A stretch of 64,000 bases of DNA, from positions 1 to 64,000 of the forward strand of contig CAKPPO010000004.1 of the NCBI GenBank assembly GCA_934177725.1, written 5' to 3'. Position 1 is the first letter of the stretch. Each line of letters starts with the position of its first letter. The translations under genes and the position numbers were made by a program. Below the pieces are notes generated by a model. That model was not told the origin of the DNA, did not search any database, and saw nothing but the letters and a program-made list of their open reading frames with translations. The stretch comes from an uncultured Clostridia bacterium. GTDB taxonomy: Bacteria; Bacillota; Clostridia; TANB77; CAG-508. Shown here in pieces: positions 25,231-32,709 of the stretch.

Positions 25231-26676
25231 TTATATTTGATTTGTAATAACTATACTATTTATATTCGTTTCACTATCGACATTGTCTTCTATCTCTGTT
25301 CTTGTTTCAGTATTCACTACTTCTAAATTACAATATTTTTTTGCATATTCTATTACATCATATGAAGTTCCATTAAATATCATTGTATATTCTTCTCTAC
25401 CATTATTTATAACAAAATATACTTTTTCTAGTGCCGTTGGTACTAATTCTTTTCCTAAATAATTTACTATACCATATACTACTTTGTTATTTCTATTTTC
25501 ATTTTCTACTGTTTTTGAAACTACAATTGCCTTTATATCTGGAACTATTAATGTACTATTAGAAGTATTATTGTTTGCTATGCATCCTAATCCAGTATAT
25601 TCAATTGGTAATATAAGTTTTCCTTTTTTATCATACATTCCCCATTTATCATTTTGTCTTACTGGAATTGCATTATTAAATAGTAAATATGGGTTTTTAA
25701 TATCACTGTTTTGGAACTTTGTTGTATCTATTCCAATTTCATCATATTCTAAATAAATTAATATTTTACCGTTCTTTTCTATAACGCCCTTTTTGTTATT
25801 ATTTGTTGCCAAATATAAATTCAAATCTTTATCTATTTGTTTTAAACTATCATACTGTGGACTAACCTTAGTTTCCCCATCTGCTGTAATAATTCCTACT
25901 TTGTTTTCTGGTGTTTTTACTATAAATTCTTGTGTACTTTCTACAAATTCAATATTTGAATATTTAGTTCCTACTATTTCTCCTTCATTTAGTTTGTATA
26001 TTCCATATCTAATATCTTTACTATTAGTATTTTTATCTGTATTATCTATATTTTGTATTATCATTAATCCATATAGTAATGCCTTTTGATTTTTAAAGTC
26101 TTTAGAAACAGCTGAAGTTTTCATATTTTTTGTGTAATAATCTACTAAATATGGTAATGTATATATTTCAATTTTATTTTCCTTTGTTTTATTTGTTACT
26201 TGCATATTACATGCAACTCCAAGTCCTTCTAATGGAATATATAACTTTTTATTTATTCTTTTTACTGGTTTTTCTATCGTAAAATACTCATAGTCTATTT
26301 GATTTGCAGGTGTCTTATAAATTATATTTGAATCTTTTTCAAATGTACAAATTTCGTTTTTCCCCTCTAGATATCCTTTTGATGTATCTTCCGTATATTG
26401 TTTATACCCACTATTATAATATTTGTAATCAATCATAGGAGCAATATCTTCTAAAGATATATATATTGTATCTCCTTCATACACAAACAAATCACTTTTT
26501 GTTGAGGCTTGTTTATTATCTATATAAAATTTGAATTCTTTTCCTTCTAAGTAATTAATTACTACAAGTAATATTATACTTGTTACTAAAAGTACAGCTA
26601 TTACTATTGAAATAATTATCATTGTTTTTTTAGTTTTTCTATTTTTTTCTTCTTGATTTGTTCCTATAATTTCCAT
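25231..26676 (-). CDS. Membrane-anchored WG-repeat protein
   Basis: 481 residues. A cytoplasmic Lys/Arg-rich N-terminus and one helix (about 20-42) place the rest outside the cell. Residues about 50-190 resemble a copper-amine-oxidase-type N-terminal/stalk domain (VYEGDTIYISLEDIAPMIDY, KLYIPLEGLG). From about 225, WG-type beta repeats follow: VGIITADGETKVSPQYD, GVIEKNGKILIYLEYDEI, WGMYDKKGKLILPIEYTG and YGIVNYLGKELVPTALE. Function is unknown; WG repeats usually mediate surface binding. GGAGG precedes the ATG. It lies 27 nt upstream of nothing in frame; tgt follows on the other side as a separate unit. Confidence 0.75.
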   Translation of the reverse strand: MEIIGTNQEEKNRKTKKTMIIISIVIAVLLVTSIILLVVINYLEGKEFKFYIDNKQASTKSDLFVYEGDTIYISLEDIAPMIDYKYYNSGYKQYTEDTSKGYLEGKNEICTFEKDSNIIYKTPANQIDYEYFTIEKPVKRINKKLYIPLEGLGVACNMQVTNKTKENKIEIYTLPYLVDYYTKNMKTSAVSKDFKNQKALLYGLMIIQNIDNTDKNTNSKDIRYGIYKLNEGEIVGTKYSNIEFVESTQEFIVKTPENKVGIITADGETKVSPQYDSLKQIDKDLNLYLATNNNKKGVIEKNGKILIYLEYDEIGIDTTKFQNSDIKNPYLLFNNAIPVRQNDKWGMYDKKGKLILPIEYTGLGCIANNNTSNSTLIVPDIKAIVVSKTVENENRNNKVVYGIVNYLGKELVPTALEKVYFVINNGREEYTMIFNGTSYDVIEYAKKYCNLEVVNTETRTEIEDNVDSETNINSIVITNQI

Positions 26677-26703
26677 AAAAATCCTCCATTATTTTCTTTT
26701 GTT

Positions 26704-27831
26704 TTAATCTTCATGATAATATTTTTTATAAAACTCTTCTGCAAAAGTTCCTAAATTATCATTCTCTATTTCTATTCTAACTCTTTCCATTAGTTTCGTC
26801 AAGAACCTTAAATTATGAAGTGATAATAATCGTACACCTAATATTTCGTTTGCTTTTACTAAGTGACGGATATATGCTCTTGTATAGTTTTTACAAGTGT
26901 AGCAGTCACATTCTGGGTCTAATGGTGTAAAATCTCTTTCATATGTTGCATTTCTTACTACAACCTTTCCATTCCATGTCATTGCAGTTCCATTTCTTGC
27001 AATTCTTGTTGGTAAAACACAATCACACATATCTATTCCTGCTTTTGCAGCTTCTATTAAATAGTCTGGTGTTCCTACTCCCATTAAGTAACGTGGTTTG
27101 TTTTCTGGCATAAGTGGTGCAGTATACCTAAGTATCTTTAAAAATTCTTCTTTGGGTTCTCCTACACTAATTCCACCTATAGCATAACCTGGAAAGTCTA
27201 ATTTTATTAAATCTTCTGCACTTTTCTTTCTTAGATCTTCATAAAAACCACCTTGAATAATTCCAAATAATCCTTGTGTATCTGTATTTTTGTGAGCTTT
27301 TTTACAACGAATTGCCCATCTTGTAGTTCTTTCCATTGAATTTTTTGCATATTCATAAATTGATGGATATGGACAGCATTCATCAAATGACATTATAATA
27401 TCTGCTCCTAATGCTTCTTCTATTTCCATTACTTTTTCTGGTGTAAAGAAATGTTTACTACCATCCAAATGAGATTTAAACTCAACACCATCTTCTGAAA
27501 TTGTACGTAAATCACTTAAACTAAAAACTTGAAATCCCCCACAATCTGTTAATATTGGTTTATTCCATCTCATGAAATTATGAAGTCCACCTGCTTCTTT
27601 TACTAGTTCATGACCTGGTCTTAAATATAAATGATATGTATTTGATAAAATTATTTGAGCCTTTACATCATTTTCCAACTCTTCTGGTGTTAAAGATTTA
27701 ACTGTTGCTTGTGTTCCAACTGGCATAAATATTGGTGTTTGTATATCTCCATGAGGAGTATGAATTACTCCTCTTCTTGCTCCTGTCTGTTTACATTCGT
27801 GTAATAATTCATATGTTATTGCTGGTTTCAT
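26704..27831 (-). CDS. tgt: tRNA-guanine transglycosylase
   Basis: 375 residues from the ATG at 27831; the longer reading to 27912 is Lys-rich non-conserved sequence, and AAGGAAG lies just before 27831. Exchanges G34 for preQ1 in GUN-anticodon tRNAs. Motifs: LSNTYHLYLRPG, TDCGGFQVFSLSDL (catalytic Asp region), IGGISVGEPKEEF, MGVGTPDYLIEAAKAGIDM, DCVLPTRIARNG, and the zinc site CDCYTCKNYTRAYIRHL. queA, which acts next in queuosine synthesis, is only 2.1 kb away on the same strand, with a pilin gene and a transposase between them. Confidence 0.98.
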   Translation of the reverse strand: MKPAITYELLHECKQTGARRGVIHTPHGDIQTPIFMPVGTQATVKSLTPEELENDVKAQIILSNTYHLYLRPGHELVKEAGGLHNFMRWNKPILTDCGGFQVFSLSDLRTISEDGVEFKSHLDGSKHFFTPEKVMEIEEALGADIIMSFDECCPYPSIYEYAKNSMERTTRWAIRCKKAHKNTDTQGLFGIIQGGFYEDLRKKSAEDLIKLDFPGYAIGGISVGEPKEEFLKILRYTAPLMPENKPRYLMGVGTPDYLIEAAKAGIDMCDCVLPTRIARNGTAMTWNGKVVVRNATYERDFTPLDPECDCYTCKNYTRAYIRHLVKANEILGVRLLSLHNLRFLTKLMERVRIEIENDNLGTFAEEFYKKYYHED

Positions 27832-27930
27832 TTTTTTATTTCTTCCTTTTCTTGTTTTCTTTTTTGTTATTTTTTCGTTTAATATTATACTAAATATAAA
27901 ATTAAAAAGCAATTATAATTAATAAGATTA

Positions 27931-28021
27931 CAAAAAACACTAAATTATTTTATATTATAATTTAGTGCTTTTTACTTTTGTGGCAAAAGGGCCAGCCTTT
28001 TTTACCACATTTATTTTTTTA
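27931..28021. repeat. 91-bp duplicated terminator-plus-palindrome unit, copy 1
   Basis: Identical to 29013-29104 except one extra A. It joins a terminator hairpin (CACTAAATTAT.../...ATAATTTAGTG) to family A copy A3 and a trailing TTTATTTTTTTA. It lies between tgt and the prepilin-like gene. Confidence 0.9.
27980..28008. repeat. Family A 29-bp REP-like palindrome, copy A3
   Basis: GTGGCAAAAGGGCCAGCC...TTTTTTACCAC. GTGG pairs with CCAC and AAAA with TTTT; identical to A4. It lies 14 nt past the prepilin stop codon. Confidence 0.9.
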
Positions 28022-28022
28022 T

Positions 28023-28850
28023 CTATTGGTACATTATTGTCGCAGAATTTGTATTTATCTGTTTTCCAAGAACGCCACCAGATGTAGTTATATATATTAT
28101 ATCTCCATTTTTCACTTCTACATTATTTTTATTATATACATTATATTCATATCCATACTTAGCTTGATATGTGTAAGCCGCAATGTCATTTATATATATT
28201 TTTAAAATTCCATTGTTAGTTCCATTTCCCAATTCGCAACATCCATAAATAGAAACTTTTCCATCTTTTTTTATTGTTATTTTGTTTTCATTGTTACTTG
28301 CTATTTCATCATTGCAATAAACAACATTATTTATTAATGTTCCATCAGCTGATGTACACAATTGCCATGTAGCAATTGCCATTCCAGAGTTACTCATATC
28401 TTTAGTTCCTGTTATCTTTCCCCCATTTATCCATGCTGTTTTTCCATCTGCTATATCTTCTGCTGTAGCAGTTGCACTTTTGGTTACTTCTTTTAAAATC
28501 TCCTTTATATTATTTGTAAAAATAGATGTTTCTGCTGAAACCTCAGGTTTTGTTCCTCCTGCTTCTTCTATTGCATTTGCTATTGCAGTTTTAAATTCCG
28601 TTAATTTTGCTATTGAGTCATATGGTAAATTACCTGAATTAGCTCCTTCGTTCTCTAATTGCCCATATAATTCATTTAGTTGAGTTTCCTCTTGTATCTT
28701 TGCAAACTCTGTATTCTCTTTAGCCTTTTTAGCTATTGTTATTATACCATTATCTCCTAAAATTAAATTAATACTAATACCAGCTAAGATTATCAGTACT
28801 ATTATTGTCACTACTAATGCTACTAATGTTATACCTTTATTATTTTTCAT
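28023..28850 (-). CDS. Prepilin-like protein, short form
   Basis: 275 residues. The N-terminus MKNNKGITLVALVVTIIV is a type IV prepilin/pseudopilin leader: a short basic peptide, Gly-Ile-Thr-Leu cleavage context, then a hydrophobic helix with GISINLILGDNGII. The mature part has a helical, charged section (about 40-80) and a beta-rich C-terminus about 130-275, probably a surface-exposed domain. No pilus assembly ATPase, peptidase or secretin gene is near. It shares its upstream promoter block with the larger pilin gene at 36732. It sits between two copies of a 91-bp repeat, so gene and repeat may have duplicated together. Confidence 0.8.
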   Translation of the reverse strand: MKNNKGITLVALVVTIIVLIILAGISINLILGDNGIITIAKKAKENTEFAKIQEETQLNELYGQLENEGANSGNLPYDSIAKLTEFKTAIANAIEEAGGTKPEVSAETSIFTNNIKEILKEVTKSATATAEDIADGKTAWINGGKITGTKDMSNSGMAIATWQLCTSADGTLINNVVYCNDEIASNNENKITIKKDGKVSIYGCCELGNGTNNGILKIYINDIAAYTYQAKYGYEYNVYNKNNVEVKNGDIIYITTSGGVLGKQINTNSATIMYQ

Positions 28851-28948
28851 TTTCTTTTGTTCCTCCTATTTTTACTTTAGTGTTTCCAAAAATTTATTGA
28901 ATTATAAAATAATATTATGTTTATAAGTTATTACATTTATTTTATATA

Positions 28949-28977
28949 ATTTTACTAATAAATTTTTATTACGTCAA
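28949..28977 (-). promoter_or_regulatory. Promoter of the short prepilin-like gene
   Basis: Minus-strand TTGACG (28972-28977), 17-nt spacer, TAAAAT (28949-28954). The block is base-for-base the same as the one at 38149-38177 upstream of the other prepilin gene. The spacer contains AATAAA-AATT-TATT. Confidence 0.7.
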
Positions 28978-29012
28978 TATGTTACTACTTTTAATTTTAA
29001 ATTTTACATATA

Positions 29013-29104
29013 CAAAAAAACACTAAATTATTTTATATTATAATTTAGTGCTTTTTACTTTTGTGGCAAAAGGGCCAGCCTTTTTTACCACATTTATTTT
29101 TTTA
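29013..29104. repeat. 91-bp duplicated terminator-plus-palindrome unit, copy 2
   Basis: Direct repeat of 27931-28021, about 1.08 kb away. Its right end runs into the transposase gene and contains that gene's stop codon (29094-29096). Confidence 0.9.
29063..29091. repeat. Family A 29-bp REP-like palindrome, copy A4
   Basis: Same 29 bases as A3. It lies 2 nt past the transposase stop codon; together with the reversed copy A5 it brackets the transposase gene. Confidence 0.9.
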
Positions 29105-29843
29105 ACAATATTCTTCTTATCTTTTCCCTATGTACTTTTATTAGACTTTCCATTTTTTTGTAAGATAAATTATAACTATGTCTTAAAACATACGATATTT
29201 CTTTTATTAGTTCATTATTGCTATTTACATCTTCTATAGAAATATCATACTTTTTTAAAAAATACTCTATATATCTGTTATATTGTATTTCATTATCTTC
29301 TTTTATCTCAATATAGTCGTTTTCTTGTATTTTCTCTTCTCTATGCATATTTTTATATAATTCTACATCAAAAAACATATCCCTTAACATTTCTTTATCT
29401 TTTAAAAAGCTATTATAACTAGAATATATATATTGACTTGCATCATTACATATTTGAGCCTTTACTGGATTATTATGTATATATATAATGCAATTAATAA
29501 AATGGTTTTGATCTCTTATTACCTGCGATTTATATCTATCTCTATACACATAACCAACTCTATTTTGATTTTTATTATAATATATTGCGTATATTGTATT
29601 TATCTTTTGCATAAATTTAATTATATCTTCTATATCTATATAGTTGACTAATATATGCACATGATTGTCCATGACACAATATGCTATAACATTTATTTTA
29701 TATTTTTCACTGTATTCCTTTAATAGTTTTATGTATTCTTTCTTTTGAATATCTTTTTTAAATATTTTTTCTCTATTAATTCCTTGAACCATAATATGTA
29801 AATATTTCTTTTCTTTTATTAATCTTCTTTTTAAACGGGGCAT
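29094..29843 (-). mobile_element. REP-associated tyrosine transposase (Y1/HUH, IS200-like)
   Basis: 249 residues. MPRLKRRLIKEKKYLHIMVQG is the usual start of REP-associated transposases. The HUH metal motif is DNHVHILV (about 60), preceded by NVIAYCVM. VYRDRYKSQVI and INCIIYIHNNPVKAQI carry the likely nucleophilic Tyr and the conserved NPVKA. The C-terminal third (about 170-249) is a helical region seen in this group, ending KVHREKIRRILL. RAYT proteins move or process REP palindromes rather than themselves. Family A palindromes flank the gene in opposite orientation. Its start codon lies inside a hairpin, suggesting translational control. Confidence 0.92.
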
Positions 29844-29877
29844 AAATATTCCTTCTTTCTTTTTTTATTTAAGCCCC
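29837..29877 (-). promoter_or_regulatory. Hairpin sequestering the transposase start codon
   Basis: On the minus strand, GGGGCTTAAATA (29866-29877) pairs with TATTTATGCCCC (29837-29848) at 11 of 12 positions. The 17-nt loop holds the AAGGAA ribosome binding site and the right arm contains the ATG. Folding would block translation initiation. Confidence 0.65.
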
Positions 29878-29898
29878 TATTTTTTATTTTTGTGTTTT

Positions 29899-29927
29899 GT
29901 GGTAAAAAAGACCGTCCCTTTTGCCAC
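29899..29927. repeat. Family A 29-bp REP-like palindrome, copy A5
   Basis: Reverse orientation: GTGGTAAAAAAGACCG...CCCTTTTGCCAC. It lies 11 nt past the queA stop codon and upstream of the transposase. Confidence 0.9.
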
Positions 29928-29938
29928 ACGTTTTTTTA

Positions 29939-30964
29939 TTAATAAATAAACATTGCATCGCCAAAGCTGAAGAAACGGTATTTTTCTTCTACGGCATGTT
30001 TATATGCTTTCATTATATAATCTTTTCCTGCTAATGCAGATACTAACATTATTAATGTTGATTCTGGTAAATGGAAATTTGTAATTAGACAGTCTATGCA
30101 TTTAAATTTGTAACCCGGATATATAAATATGCTTGTGTCTCCTTCTGTTTCTTTTACAAGTCCTCTCTCATCTGCTACTGATTCTAGTACTCTACAAGAT
30201 GTTGTTCCTACTGCTATTATTCTTCCTCCATTTTTCTTTGTATTGTTTATTTTTTCTGCATCTTCATGTTTTATATAATAATGCTCACTATGCATATCAT
30301 GTTCTTCTATATTCTCTACTTTTACTGGTCTAAATGTTCCTATTCCAACATGAAGTGTTACATTAGCAATTTCTACACCCTTTTCTTTTATTTTTTCTAA
30401 TAATTCTTCAGTAAAATGAAGTCCTGCTGTAGGCGCTGCTGCTGAACCTTCATATTTTGCATATACTGTTTGATATCTAGATTTGTCATCTAGTTTTTCT
30501 TTTATATATGGTGGAAGTGGCATTAAACCAATTTGATCTAATATTTCATTGAATATTCCTTCATATTCAAATTTTACTTTTCTATTTCCGCCTTCCATCA
30601 TTTCTAATATTTCTGCTTTAAGTAATCCATCTCCGAAAACAACCTTTGTTCCTATTTTTAGTCTTCTTCCTGGGTGTACCATTACTTCCCAAATATCTCC
30701 TTCTATTCTTTTTAACAATAAGAATTCAATATGTACTCCTGTCTCTTCCTTTATTCCATATAATCTTGCTGGTATTACTTTTGTATTGTTTCTAACTAAG
30801 CAGTCTCCTGGTTTTAAGTAATCTAATATGTCTTTAAATATTTTATCTTCTATTGTTTTATTTTTCCTATCTAATACCATTAAGCGTGATGCACTTCTAT
30901 CTTTTATTGGAACTTGTGCAATTAGCTCTTGTGGTAATTCATAATCAAAATCTGCTACTTTCAT
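29939..30964 (-). CDS. queA: QueA, SAM:tRNA ribosyltransferase-isomerase
   Basis: 341 residues. Transfers and rearranges the ribose of S-adenosylmethionine onto preQ1-tRNA to give epoxyqueuosine. Motifs: FDYELPQELIAQVPIKDRSASRLM, GDCLVRNNTKVIPARLYG, LPPYIKEKLDDKSRYQTVYA, GSAAAPTAGLHFT, VTLHVGIGTFRPVK, and INFHLPEST read here as ITNFHLPESTLIMLVSA. Full length. In many Firmicutes queA directly precedes tgt; here about 2.1 kb of pilin and transposase DNA separates them. Confidence 0.98.
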   Translation of the reverse strand: MKVADFDYELPQELIAQVPIKDRSASRLMVLDRKNKTIEDKIFKDILDYLKPGDCLVRNNTKVIPARLYGIKEETGVHIEFLLLKRIEGDIWEVMVHPGRRLKIGTKVVFGDGLLKAEILEMMEGGNRKVKFEYEGIFNEILDQIGLMPLPPYIKEKLDDKSRYQTVYAKYEGSAAAPTAGLHFTEELLEKIKEKGVEIANVTLHVGIGTFRPVKVENIEEHDMHSEHYYIKHEDAEKINNTKKNGGRIIAVGTTSCRVLESVADERGLVKETEGDTSIFIYPGYKFKCIDCLITNFHLPESTLIMLVSALAGKDYIMKAYKHAVEEKYRFFSFGDAMFIY

Positions 30965-30989
30965 TTTTGTTTTTATTCCTTTCTTCTTT

Positions 30990-32348
30990 CTATTCTGACA
31001 ATTGCCTATCTACTCTAAATAGGTTAATTATTTTGGTAAACACATTGTTTAATTCTTCTAAAATATTCTCTGGCTCTTTTAGTTCATTTAATTTATGAGA
31101 ATATTCAAAATCTGTGGTTTTGGCTGGTTTTTTTGTAAATATTTCTTCTGGAAGTCCTATATTTCCATTAGAAGTGCTTATATTTTTATTCATATAGTCT
31201 TGGTACCATTCCTTAAGCCCTATTAAACTTTTGTTTTCATATCCATATTTTACATTATCATGTAATTCTGGTCTTTCTATTCCATATTCCTCTGTATTTC
31301 TTTCTAATGTGTGTAAAAACTCATGCATTAAAACTTCTTCTGGAAAAGTATTAATTCTAGTATCATATTTATATACATAGTTTTTATCATCATCAGGAAG
31401 CCTAATATTTGAATATCCTAACCCTCTATATTCCATAGATCCTAACCCTATCCAATCATTTACAGGTATTGCTCCTTGCTGATTTATATCTCCTGTCCTA
31501 AATACCACAAATATGTGATCATATTTTCCCTCTTTTATGTATGAATCTAATACATCTTTTATATTATATCCAGATACATAATATCCATTTTCTTCGTCAT
31601 AAGACAATTCCGTAATTGGCGTTGTTATTTCTTCTATTTTGTATGTCACTTTCATTTTATTTAGGCTCATTTCTTGCATAGAAGTTTGGAATCTCCTCAT
31701 ACAAATTGATATATCATCTTTATCTGTTTGTGTTAATTTTAATTTAATATTTTGATCTATTCCATCACTTTCAATATTGACATCAATATAATCAAAAACC
31801 AGACATAAAAAATTCCATGTATTGCTTTCATCTTGAATTCCAGATTCTATTGTAAAGTCAGAAAACCACGCTGTACCAATGCAAGTATCTTCGTAGCCAC
31901 CTAATCTAAATCCTAAGTCTATTCTTTCTTTATTTTTTGAATTAAAGTAGAAAGAGATTTCTTGCCAATCTGTTGTGCCAATTACATTATCGGACTTTGT
32001 TAGTTCATCTTTAATACATATATGTGCTCCTGCATCTGTATTTTCTTTACTTGTTTTTACATCTTTAGTTTTTATTTTACAAGTAATTTTATAAGGAGTA
32101 TTAGGTATTACATCTATCGTTTTATAAAACATAGCATCATTATAATTTGTATTTTCTATTTTGTAGCTATTTACATTTTCACATTTTATATTACTATCTC
32201 TTTCAAATTTTGAAAGTCCCATATTATACTCTGCTTTTACATATTCGTTAAAATTATATTTTTGGTATATTGTATATGCAAAATATATAAGTACTATAAG
32301 TATAATAAGGCAAATAACATTTTTTATTGTATTTTTTTTCTTCTGCAT
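30990..32348 (-). CDS. Membrane-anchored metallopeptidase with a carbohydrate-binding-like domain
   Basis: About 452 residues from the ATG at 32348, which follows GGAGGAAAAA; the ORF extends further upstream without a ribosome binding site. One N-terminal helix (about 9-30) anchors it outside the cell. Residues about 60-185 form a beta-sandwich with YKITCKIKTKDV, WQEISFYFNSKN and TAWFSDFTIESG, the pattern of a carbohydrate-binding or lectin-like module. Residues about 190-390 contain the zinc motif LMHEFLHTLERN (HExxH) with EYGIERPELHD after it. Likely a surface protease; no family name can be given safely. Confidence 0.65.
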   Translation of the reverse strand: MQKKKNTIKNVICLIILIVLIYFAYTIYQKYNFNEYVKAEYNMGLSKFERDSNIKCENVNSYKIENTNYNDAMFYKTIDVIPNTPYKITCKIKTKDVKTSKENTDAGAHICIKDELTKSDNVIGTTDWQEISFYFNSKNKERIDLGFRLGGYEDTCIGTAWFSDFTIESGIQDESNTWNFLCLVFDYIDVNIESDGIDQNIKLKLTQTDKDDISICMRRFQTSMQEMSLNKMKVTYKIEEITTPITELSYDEENGYYVSGYNIKDVLDSYIKEGKYDHIFVVFRTGDINQQGAIPVNDWIGLGSMEYRGLGYSNIRLPDDDKNYVYKYDTRINTFPEEVLMHEFLHTLERNTEEYGIERPELHDNVKYGYENKSLIGLKEWYQDYMNKNISTSNGNIGLPEEIFTKKPAKTTDFEYSHKLNELKEPENILEELNNVFTKIINLFRVDRQLSE

Positions 32349-32508
32349 TTTTTCCTCCGTATTTTTTATATTTTTTATTATAGCATGACAATATGTATAA
32401 AAACAAGCTATATTACTTGTTTTTTCTAAAATATTGTGATATACTTTATGCACGTTTTTTTTGAGCTTTACAAATTTAATAATTGAAAGCGAGGTAAAAT
32501 GACACATC

Positions 32509-32628
32509 ATGGCTAAAAAAAACAAAAAGCAAAACAAAAAGAAAGAAAGCAAAAGACGGAAACGTAATATCAAATTTCTAAACAACTTAATAAGGCAACA
32601 AAGTGAAAAACAGATATACCCCGATTAG
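32509..32628 (+). CDS. Tiny, highly basic protein (39 residues)
   Basis: MAKKNKKQNKKKESKRRKRN then IKFLNNLIRQQSEKQIYPD. Eighteen of 39 residues are Lys or Arg, mostly in the first half. A GAGG lies 14 nt before the ATG, rather far, and another ATG at 32499 opens a five-codon ORF. A strong terminator follows 18 nt after the stop, which supports a transcription unit here. It could be a small ribosome- or nucleic-acid-binding protein, or a chance ORF. Confidence 0.4.
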   Translation: MAKKNKKQNKKKESKRRKRNIKFLNNLIRQQSEKQIYPD

Positions 32629-32646
32629 CTTAATACAATTTTGTAA

Positions 32647-32676
32647 AAGAGACTCACTTCATTTAGTGAGTCTCTT
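32647..32676. terminator. Bidirectional terminator between the tiny basic ORF and ileS
   Basis: AAGAGACTCACT/AGTGAGTCTCTT, 12 bp perfect, 6-nt loop. It serves ileS (ends 32710) on the minus strand and the tiny ORF on the plus strand. Confidence 0.85.
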
Positions 32677-32709
32677 CTATTATTTTTTGTAAATATATTT
32701 CTATATTTT

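Noticed and set aside
27978..28205. Plus-strand ORF beginning MWQKGQPFLP
   Set aside because: Its start is the translation of palindrome A3 and the rest lies opposite the pilin gene, so it is a shadow.
32349..32585. Long N-terminal extension of the metallopeptidase
   Set aside because: No ribosome binding site, unconserved-looking hydrophobic sequence; a GGAGG sits before the ATG at 32348.
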